Shown: piece after piece, positions 35,690 through 48,063 of the stretch | How positions within the stretch are numbered: position 1 is the stretch's first letter | Layout: every line of letters begins with the position of its first letter | Origin: Strix aluco | Taxonomy: Eukaryota; Chordata; Aves; Strigiformes; Strigidae | DNA: 64,000 nucleotides | Reading direction: 5' to 3' | NCBI RefSeq assembly: GCF_031877795.1 | Contig: NC_133948.1 | Span: forward strand, 16,632,948-16,696,947 | Translations under genes and position numbers: made by a program | Notes under the pieces: model-generated | Told to the model about the DNA's origin: nothing | The model's input: the letters and a program-made list of their open reading frames with translations, nothing else | Database searches by the model: none

Positions 35690-36920
35690 GCGCCCAGGGA
35701 GGCTGCAGAGTCTCCATCGCCGGCGACCCCCCCACCCAGACACAGCCCCGCACCGACAGGCGGCTTCGGCAGGGCGGGACAGCGCGGGAGCGCGCACGCG
35801 GCTGGGCCCGCACACGGGGCGGGGCCGTGCAGACACCCGCCGTGCGCCTGCGCCCTCCCGGGGGTCCCGCACCGGCACGGGGCTGGGGCTGCCCCGCGGA
35901 GCCGCACCCGGCGGGAGGCGGTGCGTGGGGACGGGGTGCGGGGACGGGGTGCCCGCGGCAGAGGGTCAACAGGCAAGGGGTGCCCGGCATGGGGCGTGCC
36001 CAGGGCGGGGGGTGCCCGGGCGCGGAGGCGGGGGCGGTACGGGTGCATCGCGCCGCGCCCGCACAGCTCCCCCGGGGCGGGGCGGGCGCGCACGGACCGA
36101 TCAGCGCCGGGTCCGCCTCCCGGTGCGGGCTTAAAGCCGGGCGCGGGCGGGCGCGCGGTACCGCGGGATGGGCGCTGGCGCGGCGCTGGCGTGCGCGGCG
36201 CTCTGCGCGTGCGCGGCCGTGTGCGCGCGCGCCTGGCCCGGCGGAGCCGTGTGCGCGCAGCGCGCGGCGGGCGCAGGCGGGGCGCGGTACGTGGCCTTCC
36301 TGGGCGGCGCCGGCCCCGGCCCCGGCCCCGGCCCGGCCGCGCTGGTGGAGGGCACCTGGGCCGGGCGCGGCCGCCTCCGCGCCTGCTGGGCCCGCCGCGA
36401 CCCGCGCCTGGCCCGCGCCTTCCGCGCCGCCTGCGCCCGCCGCCCGCCCGCCGCCCCCGGTGCCGCGCTGCGCCGGGACCTGGCCGCGCTCTGGCGGCAC
36501 CGCGCCGCCTGCGCCGACCCCGCGCCGCCGGGAGGAGGGAGCCGCCGCCGCCGGCGGGGCTGGACGCTGCCGGGCACGCTGTGGTGCGGAGCCGGTGACT
36601 CGGCGGGGAGCGGCAGCGAGCTGGGTACGAGGGGCGGGGGGAGGCGCAGCCCGTCCTCCCGGCGGGGCCGTGCTCACCGGCGCTACCCGCAGGTCTCTTC
36701 CGCGGCCCCGACCGGTGCTGCCGGGAGCACGACCGGTGCTCGGCGCAGATCGCGGCGCTGCAGTTCAGCTACGGCATCCGCAACTACCGCCTGCACACCG
36801 TGTCCCACTGCGACTGCGACGCCAGGTGCGCCGGGACGGGGGGTCGGGCCGCGTGCGGGGCTGGGGGGGCGCAGCGGGGTGCTGCCGGCCGCTCACCGCC
36901 CCTGTCTGCCCCGCAGGTTC
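35690..36920 (+). promoter_or_regulatory. PLA2G3: PLA2G3 CpG island and promoter region
   Basis: The stretch is GC- and CpG-dense and spans the presumed promoter and the first two exons. GC boxes are visible near 36074 (GGGGCGGGGCGGGC), and a weak TATA-like TTAAAG lies at 36131-36136, about 32 bases before the start codon. Confidence 0.65.
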
Positions 36921-38652
36921 CGGCAGTGCCTGCTGGCGCTCAACGACACCGTCTCCAACATCATCGGTGTCACCTTCTTCAACCTGCTGGAGGTGCCGTG
37001 CTTCGTGCTGGAGGAGAGCAGGGAGTGCGTCCAGTGGCACTGGTGGGGAGGGTGAGTGCCCCGGGGGGGTGCCCCCGACCTCATGCCGCGGCTGGGTGCA
37101 TCTGCCGCTGCAGCCCTGAGCGTGCCCTGCCCGGCTGCCTCACCAGCTGCGGGGGGGCACAGCTTGGCGAGGGCAGGGCTGGGGTGTGGGGCCTCACGGC
37201 ACATGGTGTCCCCAGGTGTGAGCGTTACGGTGTAGTAGCCCTGGCCAGGATGGTGCAGCAGAGTCACTACCACTCCAGCCCGCCTGCCGAGGAGATGGGC
37301 AGCCCTGCTGTGCAGCCCCCAGCCAAGCGCAGGAAGCCCTCTAGAGCAGGGTGCAAGCGGCTCCGACAGGGACAAAACCCTGGGCTCTGTCAGGCACAGA
37401 GACCTGTGACAGCCCAGCAGTCACAGCGCCCAGGTACCTCGTCCCCTGTGTCTGCCAGGGGCAAGGCTGAACCCACAACCAGGCACTCAGCAGCGCAGTG
37501 GGGACTGGAGCCCGGCCACCAAACAGCAATGACCGAGTTGGAGCAGGAACTCGCTGGAGGCAGGCAGGTGCCAGGAGGAACACAGCAAGGGCCGGGGGTT
37601 TTAGCAGGCCCTGCCTGCGTGGCCCACCCTCAGGATGGCAGCGTCGGATCTAGCCTGGCCACGGCGCGGTGCAGAGCCACCCCGGTGCCCGCCATGGAGG
37701 GGTGGAGGCAGCAGGGTGAGTCGGTGCTGGGGGCAGAGCATGTGCCACAGCCGGGGTGTCCCAAGGCCTCAGCCTGTTGGGGTTGTGTGCTGGGGGTGCC
37801 CATCACTTTCCTGCTGTCCTCTGGCCCAGGCAGGGTGTGCAGGTGCTACAAGTACCTGGATAAGTGTGAGCACCGGATCGCACCCCACGAGGTGAAGTAC
37901 CAGCTGCACAATGTGGACACTCGGACGCTCTTCCACTGCAACTGCACTCGCAGGTGCGTGTCCAGGAGGAAAAGGCAGGGCTTTTCCCATCATCACAGGG
38001 CACTGTGTAGGTAGTTTGGGGTCAGGCAAGGTGGGACCAAGTGGGATGCCCACCCTGGCCAGCAGCTGCTGACTGCTGCCTTTGTGTGCCTGCAGGCTGG
38101 CACGGTTCCTGCGCAGGGCGAGGGACCTCAGCGATGTGGAGGTGGCTGTCCTGGCTCACTGCGTTGCCATGGACTGCTTTGTTCTGGAGCCGCCCGCTGA
38201 CTGCAGCCCAGGCGAGGGGTCACAGCACAAGTAAGTGTGGAGGGTCAAAGGAACGTGGCCTCTGTGTGGGCAGGAGGGATGCCCTGGCAGAGGGCTGGGT
38301 GCTGTCCTGCAGACTGGGTGTGAAGCGTTTTGCAAGTTTTGCACATTGCAAGTGTTATCCCCTGCTCTGCTGTACCATGGGATGGACGGCAGTGCATGTC
38401 AGTGCTGCAGTGTTACACTGATGCTCACAACTTTGCTTCTCTGGCAGCTGTATTACAGCAACTCGGGCTGTATTAGAACCGGCACAGCATCTCAAAAAGA
38501 CCCTGAGGCGCTGGGATCCTCTGCATGTGACCTCCAAGGCCCGGTGTCCAGACTGGAAGGCACAGGACAGTGGTGGCACCCTCTATATGAAATGCCTGCA
38601 GCTGGCCTTGGAGCAGAAGCCAGGTGCTTGGCACCACGTGGTGCCCCAGTGA
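36168..38652 (+). CDS. PLA2G3: Group 3 secretory phospholipase A2
   Basis: PLA2G3 hydrolyses the sn-2 ester of phospholipids outside the cell and is calcium dependent; it belongs to the bee-venom-like sPLA2 family. Exons: 36168-36624, 36693-36825, 36917-37051, 37216-37715, 37830-37953, 38096-38230, 38448-38652; all phases agree, giving 562 residues (human 509). The order is a hydrophobic signal peptide (about 1-25), an N-terminal domain, a basic run RRRRR before [11 protein letters not shown] (a likely proprotein cleavage site and the calcium loop), the active site CCREHDRC in exon 2, and a Cys-rich C-terminal domain ([21 protein letters not shown]). The ATG chosen starts the signal peptide, with CCGCGGG before it. 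The middle exon of 500 bases codes for a poorly conserved linker. A GPGPGPGP stretch near residue 50 is unusual. Confidence 0.96.
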
Positions 38653-39203
38653 TGCCTGAGAAGCACTGCCTTGTGTGGGGAGGAAGATGTGCTGTGCAGC
38701 AGCCACAGAGTGGGGGGAGCTGCTTGATTTCTGGTCCTTGAGACAAAGGATGGCACTGAGCATGTCTGCATGGAGCTGGGAGGCCACAGCTGCAGTGGGG
38801 GACAGGCAGAGGGAGTAAGAAGCCTCTCAAGGAGCTGTGGCTATGGGGGGGGGTTTAGCTGTGGCTGCCATCTGTGAGCATCAAAGCAAGAAAGGAAGAG
38901 GAAGGCTTGGGAAAGGCAAAACCTACCATCTTTGGGCCCTGGGGCAGGGGTGATGCTCTGGGCACTGGATCGCCCAGGCAGGGAGATGGCATGGCCGCCC
39001 ACCCCTGGATTTGTGCCACTTTGGCTGGGGGGCCTGAGCAGTTGTGGTATGATCCTGACCCCCCTTGTCCATGCAGGGTGGGAGGGGGCACAGGTGGGGG
39101 TCTGTGCTGGCTCCCAGCCTTGGAGCAAGGGGAGGGGCAGCAGCCATGGGCAGGCCCAGGGCTCTGCTCTGGGGAGGGGTCAGTCCGTGTGCACCAGAAG
39201 ATA

Positions 39204-39209
39204 AATAAA
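39204..39209 (+). terminator. PLA2G3: PLA2G3 poly(A) signal
   Basis: AATAAA lies about 550 bases after the stop codon. A second AATAAA-type site near 39611 lies inside the INPP5J 3' UTR and could be a distal alternative. Confidence 0.75.
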
Positions 39210-39307
39210 GGGTGGTCTGAGTGTGGTGCTGAGCCTGCTGCCCCCTGTTCACACTGTGGCTCCTGCTCCCTGCAGTAAGCACAGTGCAGCTGGGGTGGGC
39301 AGGATGG

Positions 39308-39313
39308 TTTATT
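39308..39313 (-). terminator. INPP5J: INPP5J poly(A) signal
   Basis: On the minus strand this reads AATAAA, about 390 bases after the INPP5J stop codon. It is only ~100 bases from the oppositely oriented PLA2G3 signal. Confidence 0.75.
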
Positions 39314-39699
39314 GTCACTTGCACTACATCCAAGGCTGAGGCACAGTGGTAGCAGCAGGGAAGGTGCAAGCTTTGATCTCAGGGTACCCTGGCCTCCTGT
39401 CCCACCTTAGCTGCGAGGCCAGAACTCCTCCCCTAGGACTGAAGGGTCTTGCACTTTGATTTTCACAAGGGGCTCCCCCCACCACACTCGAGCAGCCTTG
39501 CCCTCCTCCCCTGTGCCACCTCCCAGGCCCAGGACAGCAGCTCAGGCTGGGGGGAGCAGGGGGAAGGCCCCTACCTGCCAGGCACACAACTGGGGTCAGG
39601 AGTCGCTGCAATAAATAAGGGACAGGGGTCTCAGCAGGAAAGTGGCAGAGGAAAGCACAGAGCAAGCACACTACAGGGAGGAGGAAGGGAGCCACTGCA

Positions 39700-42600
39700 T
39701 CAGCGGCCCATGGCACAGCTATGGCTGTCCAGCTCCTGGGGGCTGCTCCTCTCCTTTGGGGAGGTGCTGCAGCCTGGGGGGCTGGTGGGGCTCATCCTCC
39801 GGCAGGGATAGCCCTGGTCTGCACTCTCCCGTCGCCGGCCCAGGGCCTGGTCGATCATCTCCAGGCGGAGCGCGGGCAGCAGGCCCAGGTTCCTGGGGTC
39901 AGCCCTGGCCAGGGGGCTGTCAGCAGAGACACGCCGGGGGCCACCCTGCTCCCGCACAGTCTGGTAGAAGGAGCTGCCCTCCTGGCTGTCGGCTGTCCAC
40001 CCCAGCTCCTTGGCTTTGGCTCCACAGTGCCCCAGCTCCTCCTGGGGCAGGTGGATGGTGGGGATGTCCCCAGGGAGGCCACGGCGGCTTTGGGGTGAGG
40101 GGCTACGGCTCGTACCCCTGTCCCGGCTTGACGGCCGCAGAATGAGGCCCTGGAACTTGGCCAGGCTGGGACTTCGGCTCCGGTGCCGTTTCATCTTGCC
40201 CGGGCTGGGGCTACGGGATTTGGGGGCCAGCAGGACAAGCGTGCTGTCATCCTCTTCTTCTGAGCTGCTGCCTGAGCTGTCTGTGGGGCTGCTGCCCTCC
40301 TCTGACCTGGGCAGGGAGATCTGCACCCCCACATCAGTGCTGCTGGCTGATCCTCACAGGGGGCTGTGGGGCACCACAGCAGCTAGCCACTTCCAGCCAA
40401 GCACCCAACCCCTCCCTGCCTCCCTCAGCCCCTCACCCTTGCCTCTTGGCCATGCTGACCTGGAAGGGCTCAGTCACACCAGCGATGCTGCTGGAGGTGT
40501 TGCTGTAGTATCCAAGGATGTACTCGCCCTTCCCTTTGGGCAGCGTCTCCTCTGAGAACATCACCTGCAGCCCAGAGACAGCTGATGGGCACCAGGGCTG
40601 GGCACAGGGGTGCCCCCTCCCACCTCCAGCCCCATAGAGAGCTCCCGCCCCAGCTGAGAGCAGAAATGCCCGATGCCAGCATAGTGGGCCTGCCCAAGGC
40701 TCAGCACAAAGCAATAAGGAGGTGCCCTCTGGCCCCATCAGACACAAAGGGGCCACTCTCCCCCCACAATGGCACACAGGGCTGGCCCCCGCTTACCTGT
40801 GCACACAGCTGCTTCTCGAGGCAGCGCTCTCCATCATCACTCCTGGCCCAGACATAGGACACATAGTCTTTAGGATGCCGAAAGCCCACCTGTGTGTGTG
40901 TACATGGGAGAGCAGAGGTGAGTGGGGGAACACCAGCCCTTCTCAGCACCATCACCCCTGCCCAGCCTTAGCTCTCCTCTCGCTCAGGCTTTCCTCTCGC
41001 TCCTTGCACAGGGAAACCAAGAGCTGCCTTGCACCCACCCATCAGCACCCTGGCCCCCAGCCCCCCAGAAGTGCCATGCTTTGGACCCTGTGGGGCCCAC
41101 AGAGCAAGAGAAAGAGAAAACTGCTGGAGCTGAGCCTCCTGAAGCAGGGCCAAATCCTGCTGCTAACACCAGGGCTTCCCATGGGAAGAGAGAGTGCAGA
41201 GCACAGGTCCATGCCGTGCACCTGTGTCCGCCGGTGGGGGTGGCTCAGAAGGGACTCCACGGTGCTGGGCAGCGCTCCCCACTCCCTCCAGCCCAAGCAG
41301 CCCCAAGCCCCTACCCGGTAGAGTCCTATCCAGTCCCAGGAGCTCCGGTGGAAGCCAGCAGCCATCTTGTACCTGACAACTGCTTGCTCAGGCCTGCTCC
41401 ATTCATCAGCCACATAAATTTCAACTGGGGGCTTGTCTGCCTTGGAAGCAAACTGTCAGAGACATATACATGGTGAGCAAAGGCATGCCAAAGAGAGCTG
41501 CCCCTGCTGCCCAGGGCACCCAGCTAGGACTGGGCCCTCATGCATACACCAACAGCAGCCCCCGGCCACAACGGCAAGTCAGCTGCGCTTGCCAAACAAA
41601 AAATAAGCCCTGCACACCCCATCATACACTGCACACAGTAGCTGGGCATCTCAGCCCTGTAGCTCTCGCCTGTGTGCCCAGCGGCCCTGGACGGTGCTCA
41701 CCTGCACCGCAAAGATGGCAGCTACCGGCTTGTGGTCGCTGACTGTGTACTCCATGTGGCTGCAGTAGCAGAGCTGGCTCACTGACAGGATGCCCCGGCT
41801 GGGCCGGCGCCCACCCGCACCGAGCCCGACACTGGGAGATTTGATCTTCCAGAGGATGCGGTCGGTCCAGGCAGGTTTTCGCTTCTTGGCACTGCAGGGC
41901 ACAGAGGGGCATCTCTTGCCTGGCAGGGAGCAGCGGGCTCCACACCAAACTGCCTCCCCCTAGCACTACAGCACACGCGTCTTGGCACACAGCTCAGTGT
42001 GGCTGCAGGGACAGACCTGCGCTGGCACCAGCACGATAGCTGTGTCCCAGCCTGCCATCCCCAGACCAGCCCACGCCTGCCCCAGCATGGCTCCCCCCAT
42101 CCATCCGTACCAGCACCAGGCCCTGCCCCACCGGCACCAGCCCCGGCTCTGAGCCTGCCCCTCCTGCATCCCTCAGCCGTGCCACCCGCTCCCAAGCCCA
42201 GCGCATGCTTGAGCCCTGCTCTCCTACCTGCTGTCGTACTTGTTGGTGCCCACATCGAACTTGAAGGTGGGTGGGAAGTTCAGGGGTCCCTCCTGAAAGC
42301 CGCTGAGGACAGGCCAGGTGCTCTTGGCAATGTTCAGCTGTGGGAAAGAGAGCAGGTCAGGGAGCACACCAGCTCCCACGGCCAGACCCCAAGACCCCTC
42401 CACCCCCAGCACAGTCATCCCTGCCCCGTTGCTGCCAGCCCCACACAGCTCTTGGGGTCTGTCCACGCCATGCAAGCAGCAGCTCCACAGACCCGATGCC
42501 CCCAGCTGCTCCTAGCACACTGATAAAGGAAGCATGTGCCCAGCTCCCATAAAGACCACCCTAGGACTGTGCTGCCCCTTCCCCAGAGAGCCAGGGCCCT

Positions 42601-45600
42601 TTGTGCCCCATGGGCAAAGGGACACGCCCTGTCCCACAGCTGCATGGGCAGTTTTGGCGAGAGCCAGATGCCACTCAGGGCCTGGCCAAGGCTCGGCAGC
42701 ACGCCCATGGCACTCACCTGGTCCTTCTCCCACAGCTGGCTCAGGATGTTGCTGTCAATGGCGTACTTCACAAAACGGATGTCAAGGCTCTCGATGCGGA
42801 AGTTGAGGTCCCCAAACCAGAACACGAGGCTGTAGGTGGGAGGGAGGGCAACAGGCTGGAAGGGCCAAGACTACTGGAGCCGGGCAGCACAGCAGGGGGA
42901 AGACATCCTCAGGCTCATCACAGGCACTCCTGGGAGCACCCGTGCAGGTCAGCACTCAGCCGACAGCTTGGCCAGCTGCCAGCCCTGCCAGGCTTCCTCA
43001 GGTAGGACCAAGCATCATTAATCAAACAGGCCTGAGTTCCCTGGGCAGAAATTGAGGGTGGAAATTTCCACCGTGAGGCACCTACTCAGACCACTCAGCC
43101 AAGACACTGGGGCAGAACTGAGCCCTCCACCTCACCAGTCCCAAACCCCAACAGCACCATTGTAGCAGGAGCTGCACCAGGCCTAGATGTGCCCCAGGGG
43201 AGACCAAGGACCCCTCATCACCTACCCCACCGTGCTGGGTCCCCACTGGGCCATGGGACAATTTTGCAGCTCTGCAGGCAAGACTCCATCTCCAGGTTGT
43301 GCTGGGATTCAGGGGACAGATCCCAGACTCTATCTGGATGGGGTCAAGGACAGGGGCTGGCACTAGATCCCTGGCCCAGATTGGGGAGCAAAGTGGTGGG
43401 GTACGCACTCATGGTCCAGGATGCCGCTGGCCGCACGCCCCTCAAACTGCTGCATGTGCAGTATGGTGGCAAAGTCCTCCTTGCGCTGCTCCGCCTTCTC
43501 CAGGTGCGCTGGCAGGTGGCAGTTCAGGAAGCAGACCATGTGGCCGAAGATGGAGAGACGAATGCTCACCCCACCCTTGTTGCCCTGCACCGAGAGGATC
43601 CCATGACTCCCTGGGAAGCCAGTCCCTTGCCACCTCCTCCGGGGCCACACTCACCCAGTAGCCTCCCAGCCCCGTCCTCGTGCAGTCTGTCTGGACATCC
43701 TGCAGGAAGGGGAGGTGGTAGTACTTGGCAAATACCAGTAGGATCACACCTTGCATCCGTACCGTGCTGACCTGGAATGGGAGCAGGGGCTGAAGCCACA
43801 GCAGAGCCCGTAGAAGCAGGGACAGCTTCCCCCAACTCCAGGCCATAGGGGCAGCACTTCCATCCTTTTCATGTCCCTCATATTGAAGATGACCAACAGC
43901 ACGTTTAGTTTAGAGATCTAGGCACACCCTCCTGAACACTGACAGCTGAGGCTCATGTACGCTCTGGAGGAAGCACCCTGAGGAGCTGAACCTGCCCCGG
44001 GACTCGCAGGCTGCTGCCAGAAGCACAGGCTTGTTCCCACATTCACCTCCTCGCCCTGGTGCAATGCAGCAGGCAACAAGAAGTGTCCCCAAAGCACCAC
44101 AGAGGAAGCCCAAGGCACAGGAAAGGGAGCTGGGTGGCACAAGCTAGACAGCACACTGGCGAGATGCACCACTAGCCCTCAGGTCAGCCCCCACACACCG
44201 CTTGGATGGCTGCAGGCTGTCCCTCCAGCTGCTCTCCCACCACACCTCCTCCCTCCATCCCTGAAGCTCAACTCTCCCTCCCAGTGGTCCATTTGCCTGG
44301 CAGGCAGAGAGGGAACACCAGCTGCCCAGCCCCTTCGGCACCTCCTTACCAGGACAAAGTGGAAGGGGCTCAGCACATCCATGAAGAGCTCGCTCCACTG
44401 GTCTGTGAAGAGGGCATCCTTCAGGCGCTTGTTTATCTTAGAGTTCACCTCTTGCAGCCTAGGAGGAAAGGGACCGGTCCCTCAGCCACACCAGGAGGGT
44501 GTCTGTGTTTCAGCCAGCAAGAGCTCCTTGGGAGAGATGCCAAAGCACAGTGCTGGGGAGCAGGGTCAGGGCAGGAAGGGCAGTCCAGGGGAGGACCCTG
44601 GGTTGAGAGCACAAACCAGCCATATCCTTGCTCCAGCAATGCTGGGCCATGTGCTAGCAGAAGGCACAAGTGTCCCTGAACCCACGAGGTGCCTTGGCCC
44701 TTTTTAAAGCAAGAGCAGCTCATCTGCACAGGGCTGGGCAGCAGTCTAAAGCCTATCTCTAGGTGCGAGAGGGGCTTACGGGACATTTCAGCTGCATTGG
44801 TCTCTACAGAGAAGCCAAGTCTCACCAGTCCTTCAGCACAGGGTGTCCAAATGCATCCTAGCCACCAAGCTCAGAGCAGCAGCAGCAAACAGGTTAATAG
44901 TGCTCCTCCTGGCTCAGCAATTAGTGAAGAGAGGGAAGGAGAACGTCCACAGAGAATAGCAGAATCAGGAAATGTCTTGCCCAAAAATATCAAGTGCTCA
45001 GTGCACAGAGACACGGGTCAGAGGAAGGACATAGGCAGGCAGAGATGCCCTGGAGGTGGGGAGCAGCAGGACACCCTGTCCTAACCAGGACACAGTCCCA
45101 GCAAGTCCCTTGCTGTTGGCTACACCCCCTACCCCATCCATCCAGGCTCAGGTGTACCTCCACAGCCCCACCCCAATGGTCCGCAAGGTCAAGGGGACCA
45201 GGAGACTGGCTCCAACACAGCATCGCAGCTCTGGCAGCCTCAGCCTTACACCGCTCCCAGGCGAGGAGCACTGGGGGAGTCCCTGGAAGCCTCCTGGAGG
45301 CAGATCCAGCTCTTCCACTCACACCCATGGGCAGAGGCTGCTTCTCGCTTCCTGGGCAAAGGCAGCATGTCCCGGGCCTTAGGAGGAATTCACAGGCAAA
45401 CCTCGAGGGACCAGTTTGCCCTCAGACTCTGGCAGAGCTTGCCTCGCCAGTCACACCAATAAAGCCTTACCACGCCAACGTGGTGCTGCCTTGCCAGCAG
45501 TTAAGTGTTGCCAAGGGCACAGAGCCAATCCAGCTGTGAGAGAACAGCAGATTTATGCCCTTGAGGCCCACATACCATGGACAGAAGCAGAGATGAGGAA

Positions 45601-47800
45601 AACGCTCCCAGAGGACTCCTACAGGCAAGTTAAATGCCTCTACAGACCTGACCCCAGGACTGCCAGGGCTCACAGCAAGAGCAGCACTCGCTGAGGCCCA
45701 GCCGTGCACAGTACAGCCAGCTACAGGCTCCTTGAGGGTTTGAGGCTACCAGGGATTCAAGGGTTTCAGTGCCTCTTAGCGCTCCCATTTTACCAGGAGC
45801 TGATTGTCCATCACCTTTTCTGATATTTTACTGCTTGCGATGCACACCCCTCCCTGCTCACCATGCCCTGGGGAGGCTGGGGCTGTGGCTCTTCCATTCC
45901 CCACCCTCCAGGTCTATGGGGATCCCCTGAAAAGGGATGTGGCGGGGCAGGGAAGGGGGCCCTGCACCTCACCCTCTTACCCAATGGCGATCACATCCGC
46001 ATCATTTGTCTCGCCCGTGTTGAGGTGCAGCAGTGATGTCACATCATTCGGGGGCATGGCTGTGCCCACATTCCAGGTGACCACCGTGATGCTTGAGAGG
46101 ACAAAGGAAGAACAGGCTAACACTGGGGCTCAGAAGTGTTCCCTGTCCCCCCCCATTCAGCCCCCAGCTCCACCAAGGAAGCTCTCTGCCTGCAACACAA
46201 GTGGCCACAGCTGAAGCTCAGCCAGGGCATGTACACCAGGTCTTCAACTCCCCTTTGAGGGAGACAGGTCCTTGCTTCTAGATTCCCCCAGGGTCTGCGC
46301 TTCAGCGCATGGCAAGCACCGCTGTAACCCAAGCCCCGGTGAAATTCTAGAAACCAGCACAAAGAGCCCTCGTTTTCATCGCCACTGCCACAGGCAGGCT
46401 GGCACAGCAGGCAGCCCGCGAGACGGGGTGTCCCCGGAAAGCTGCTCCCCCTCCCTTCCCCAGCAATCACGCATCCCTCAGGCTGCTGGGGAAAAGGACC
46501 CGAATCTCCGCCTGCAGACTCTGCCCCAGAGCACAGCCAGCCCCAAAGACCCCGGCATGGCATGTGACAGCAGCCCTGCGAGCCCCGCAGCGGTGTCCTT
46601 CACCAGTGCAAAGCCACCATCGGTCACCCCACACTGACGCCGTTACGCAGCATGCACCAGCGGCCCGGGGGCTCCTTCAGCACCACTAGGACGAGTCCCC
46701 GTCACGGGGGGGGGCACATTTCAGTAGCAAGGGAGGGTAGTGCCACACCATTTCCAGAGCTTGGGGACAGCAGGGGCAGATGGCACCCGCTCCACCCCAC
46801 GCAGCACCCGCTCCCCTGAGCGCTGCCTGCACAGCGGGCGCTGGGCATCCCACCCCCCCAGTGAACCTGCCTGTCCCCAGCCCCTCACCCAAACCTCCTC
46901 CAGCTGGACACCCCCCACAGCAGGAGGAAAGAGGCAACTCCAGCCCACAAGAGGCTTCGCTCGCTGCTTCCCAGCAAGGGCAGCTTCGGCCCAGCATCCC
47001 CCTGCCCCCCCAGCAATAGCCGCTCACCGGAACGAGCCGTCCTCCCGGAGCCTTCCCGAGCAGCCGAGGAGTGCGTCACAGGAGTCGCTGGAGCTCGGCA
47101 GGCCGAGGGACCTCCCGAAGAGGGACAGCTCGTCCGGCTCCGCTTTGGAGAGGGCTGAAGGCTTGGCCAGGCCCACCCGCCCCCCGCCGATGAACTCGCT
47201 GGAGACGGCTCTGGGCAGCCCGGCGGCGCGGGGCGAGGCGCCGGCCCAGGCCGAGATGTGGTCGCTGGACTCCGCCTTGGGGAGCATCTCCCTGCGCTCG
47301 GCGGGCGGCGCCTTCCCGGGGGCCGCGTGCTCCAGGGGACCGTGCTCGGGGCAGGCGGGCGGGGCCGGCACGGGGGGGCGGGCGGGGGCAGCGCCCGGGC
47401 TGGGGGGCAGCAGGGCCGGCAGCGGGAAGGCGTGCGGCCCGCCCGCCCCCTCGGGCTGCGCCCGGCCGGCCTCCAGCGGCAGGGGCTGCGCAGCCCGGCC
47501 CGGGGGGCGCTCCTCGGGCCCGCCGCGCTGCGCCCCCCCGGGCCGCGGGCAGGCGGAGGGGAAGGGCTCGTACGCGGCGTCCGGCCGGGAGCTCCTGCGG
47601 GCGCTCGGGACGCCGCCGCCCGCCAGGAAAGGCGCCGCCGGGGCCCCGCCGTCGGGCTGCGGCCGGGCCGAGCCCCCGGAGCCGAAGGGCACCGGCCGCG
47701 CGGGGGAGGCGGCGGGCGCGGGGCCCCGCGGGGGGCCGGGCCGGGGCCCCGGGGCGGCGGCCGAGCCCTGGTCCGCGCTGCCGCGCCGGGCCGGCTCCAT
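39700..47800 (-). CDS. INPP5J: Phosphatidylinositol 4,5-bisphosphate 5-phosphatase A (PIPP)
   Basis: INPP5J removes the 5-phosphate from PtdIns(3,4,5)P3 and PtdIns(4,5)P2 and inositol polyphosphates, at the plasma membrane and membrane ruffles. Exons in transcript order: 47028-47800, 45981-46091, 44350-44458, 43655-43771, 43409-43584, 42718-42829, 42228-42337, 41702-41891, 41315-41452, 40797-40889, 40460-40564, 39700-40320. They join in phase to 884 residues (human about 1006). Exon 1 codes for a Pro/Ser-rich N-terminus; the catalytic domain opens with [11 protein letters not shown] and holds [16 protein letters not shown] and SDHKPV; a SKICH domain follows ([17 protein letters not shown]); the last exon has SRSPSPGK repeats. 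The start at 47800 (MEPARRG) lies in the CpG island. The shorter N-terminus is the main difference from human. Confidence 0.96.
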
Positions 47801-48010
47801 CGGCGGGAGACGCGAGCGAGCGCCCGCGGCACCGGGCCCGGCCCCGCCCGGCGGCGGCCCCGCACGGCCCGGGCCGGCAGCGCAGGAGCGACAGCGGCGA
47901 CACGGCCCCGCCCCGCCCGCACCTGCCACCGCCCCGCCCACGTGACGGGCCGGGCCCCGCCTCCCCCTCGGACCCCGCCACGGGCACCGGCACCGGGCCG
48001 CAACCGCCGC
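47030..48010 (-). promoter_or_regulatory. INPP5J: INPP5J CpG island and promoter
   Basis: CpG-dense DNA spans exon 1 and about 200 bases 5' of the start codon (on the minus strand). It ends where the 20-bp minisatellite begins. No TATA box was seen. Confidence 0.7.
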
Positions 48011-48063
48011 ACACCGGGCCCGTGGGTGCACAGCATCTACCGCGGCACTGCGCGGCCAGCCGT

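Noticed and set aside
35629-37119. Plus-strand open frame of 496 codons overlapping PLA2G3.
   Set aside because: It is in a different frame from PLA2G3 and crosses its splice sites; CpG-island composition explains the lack of stops.
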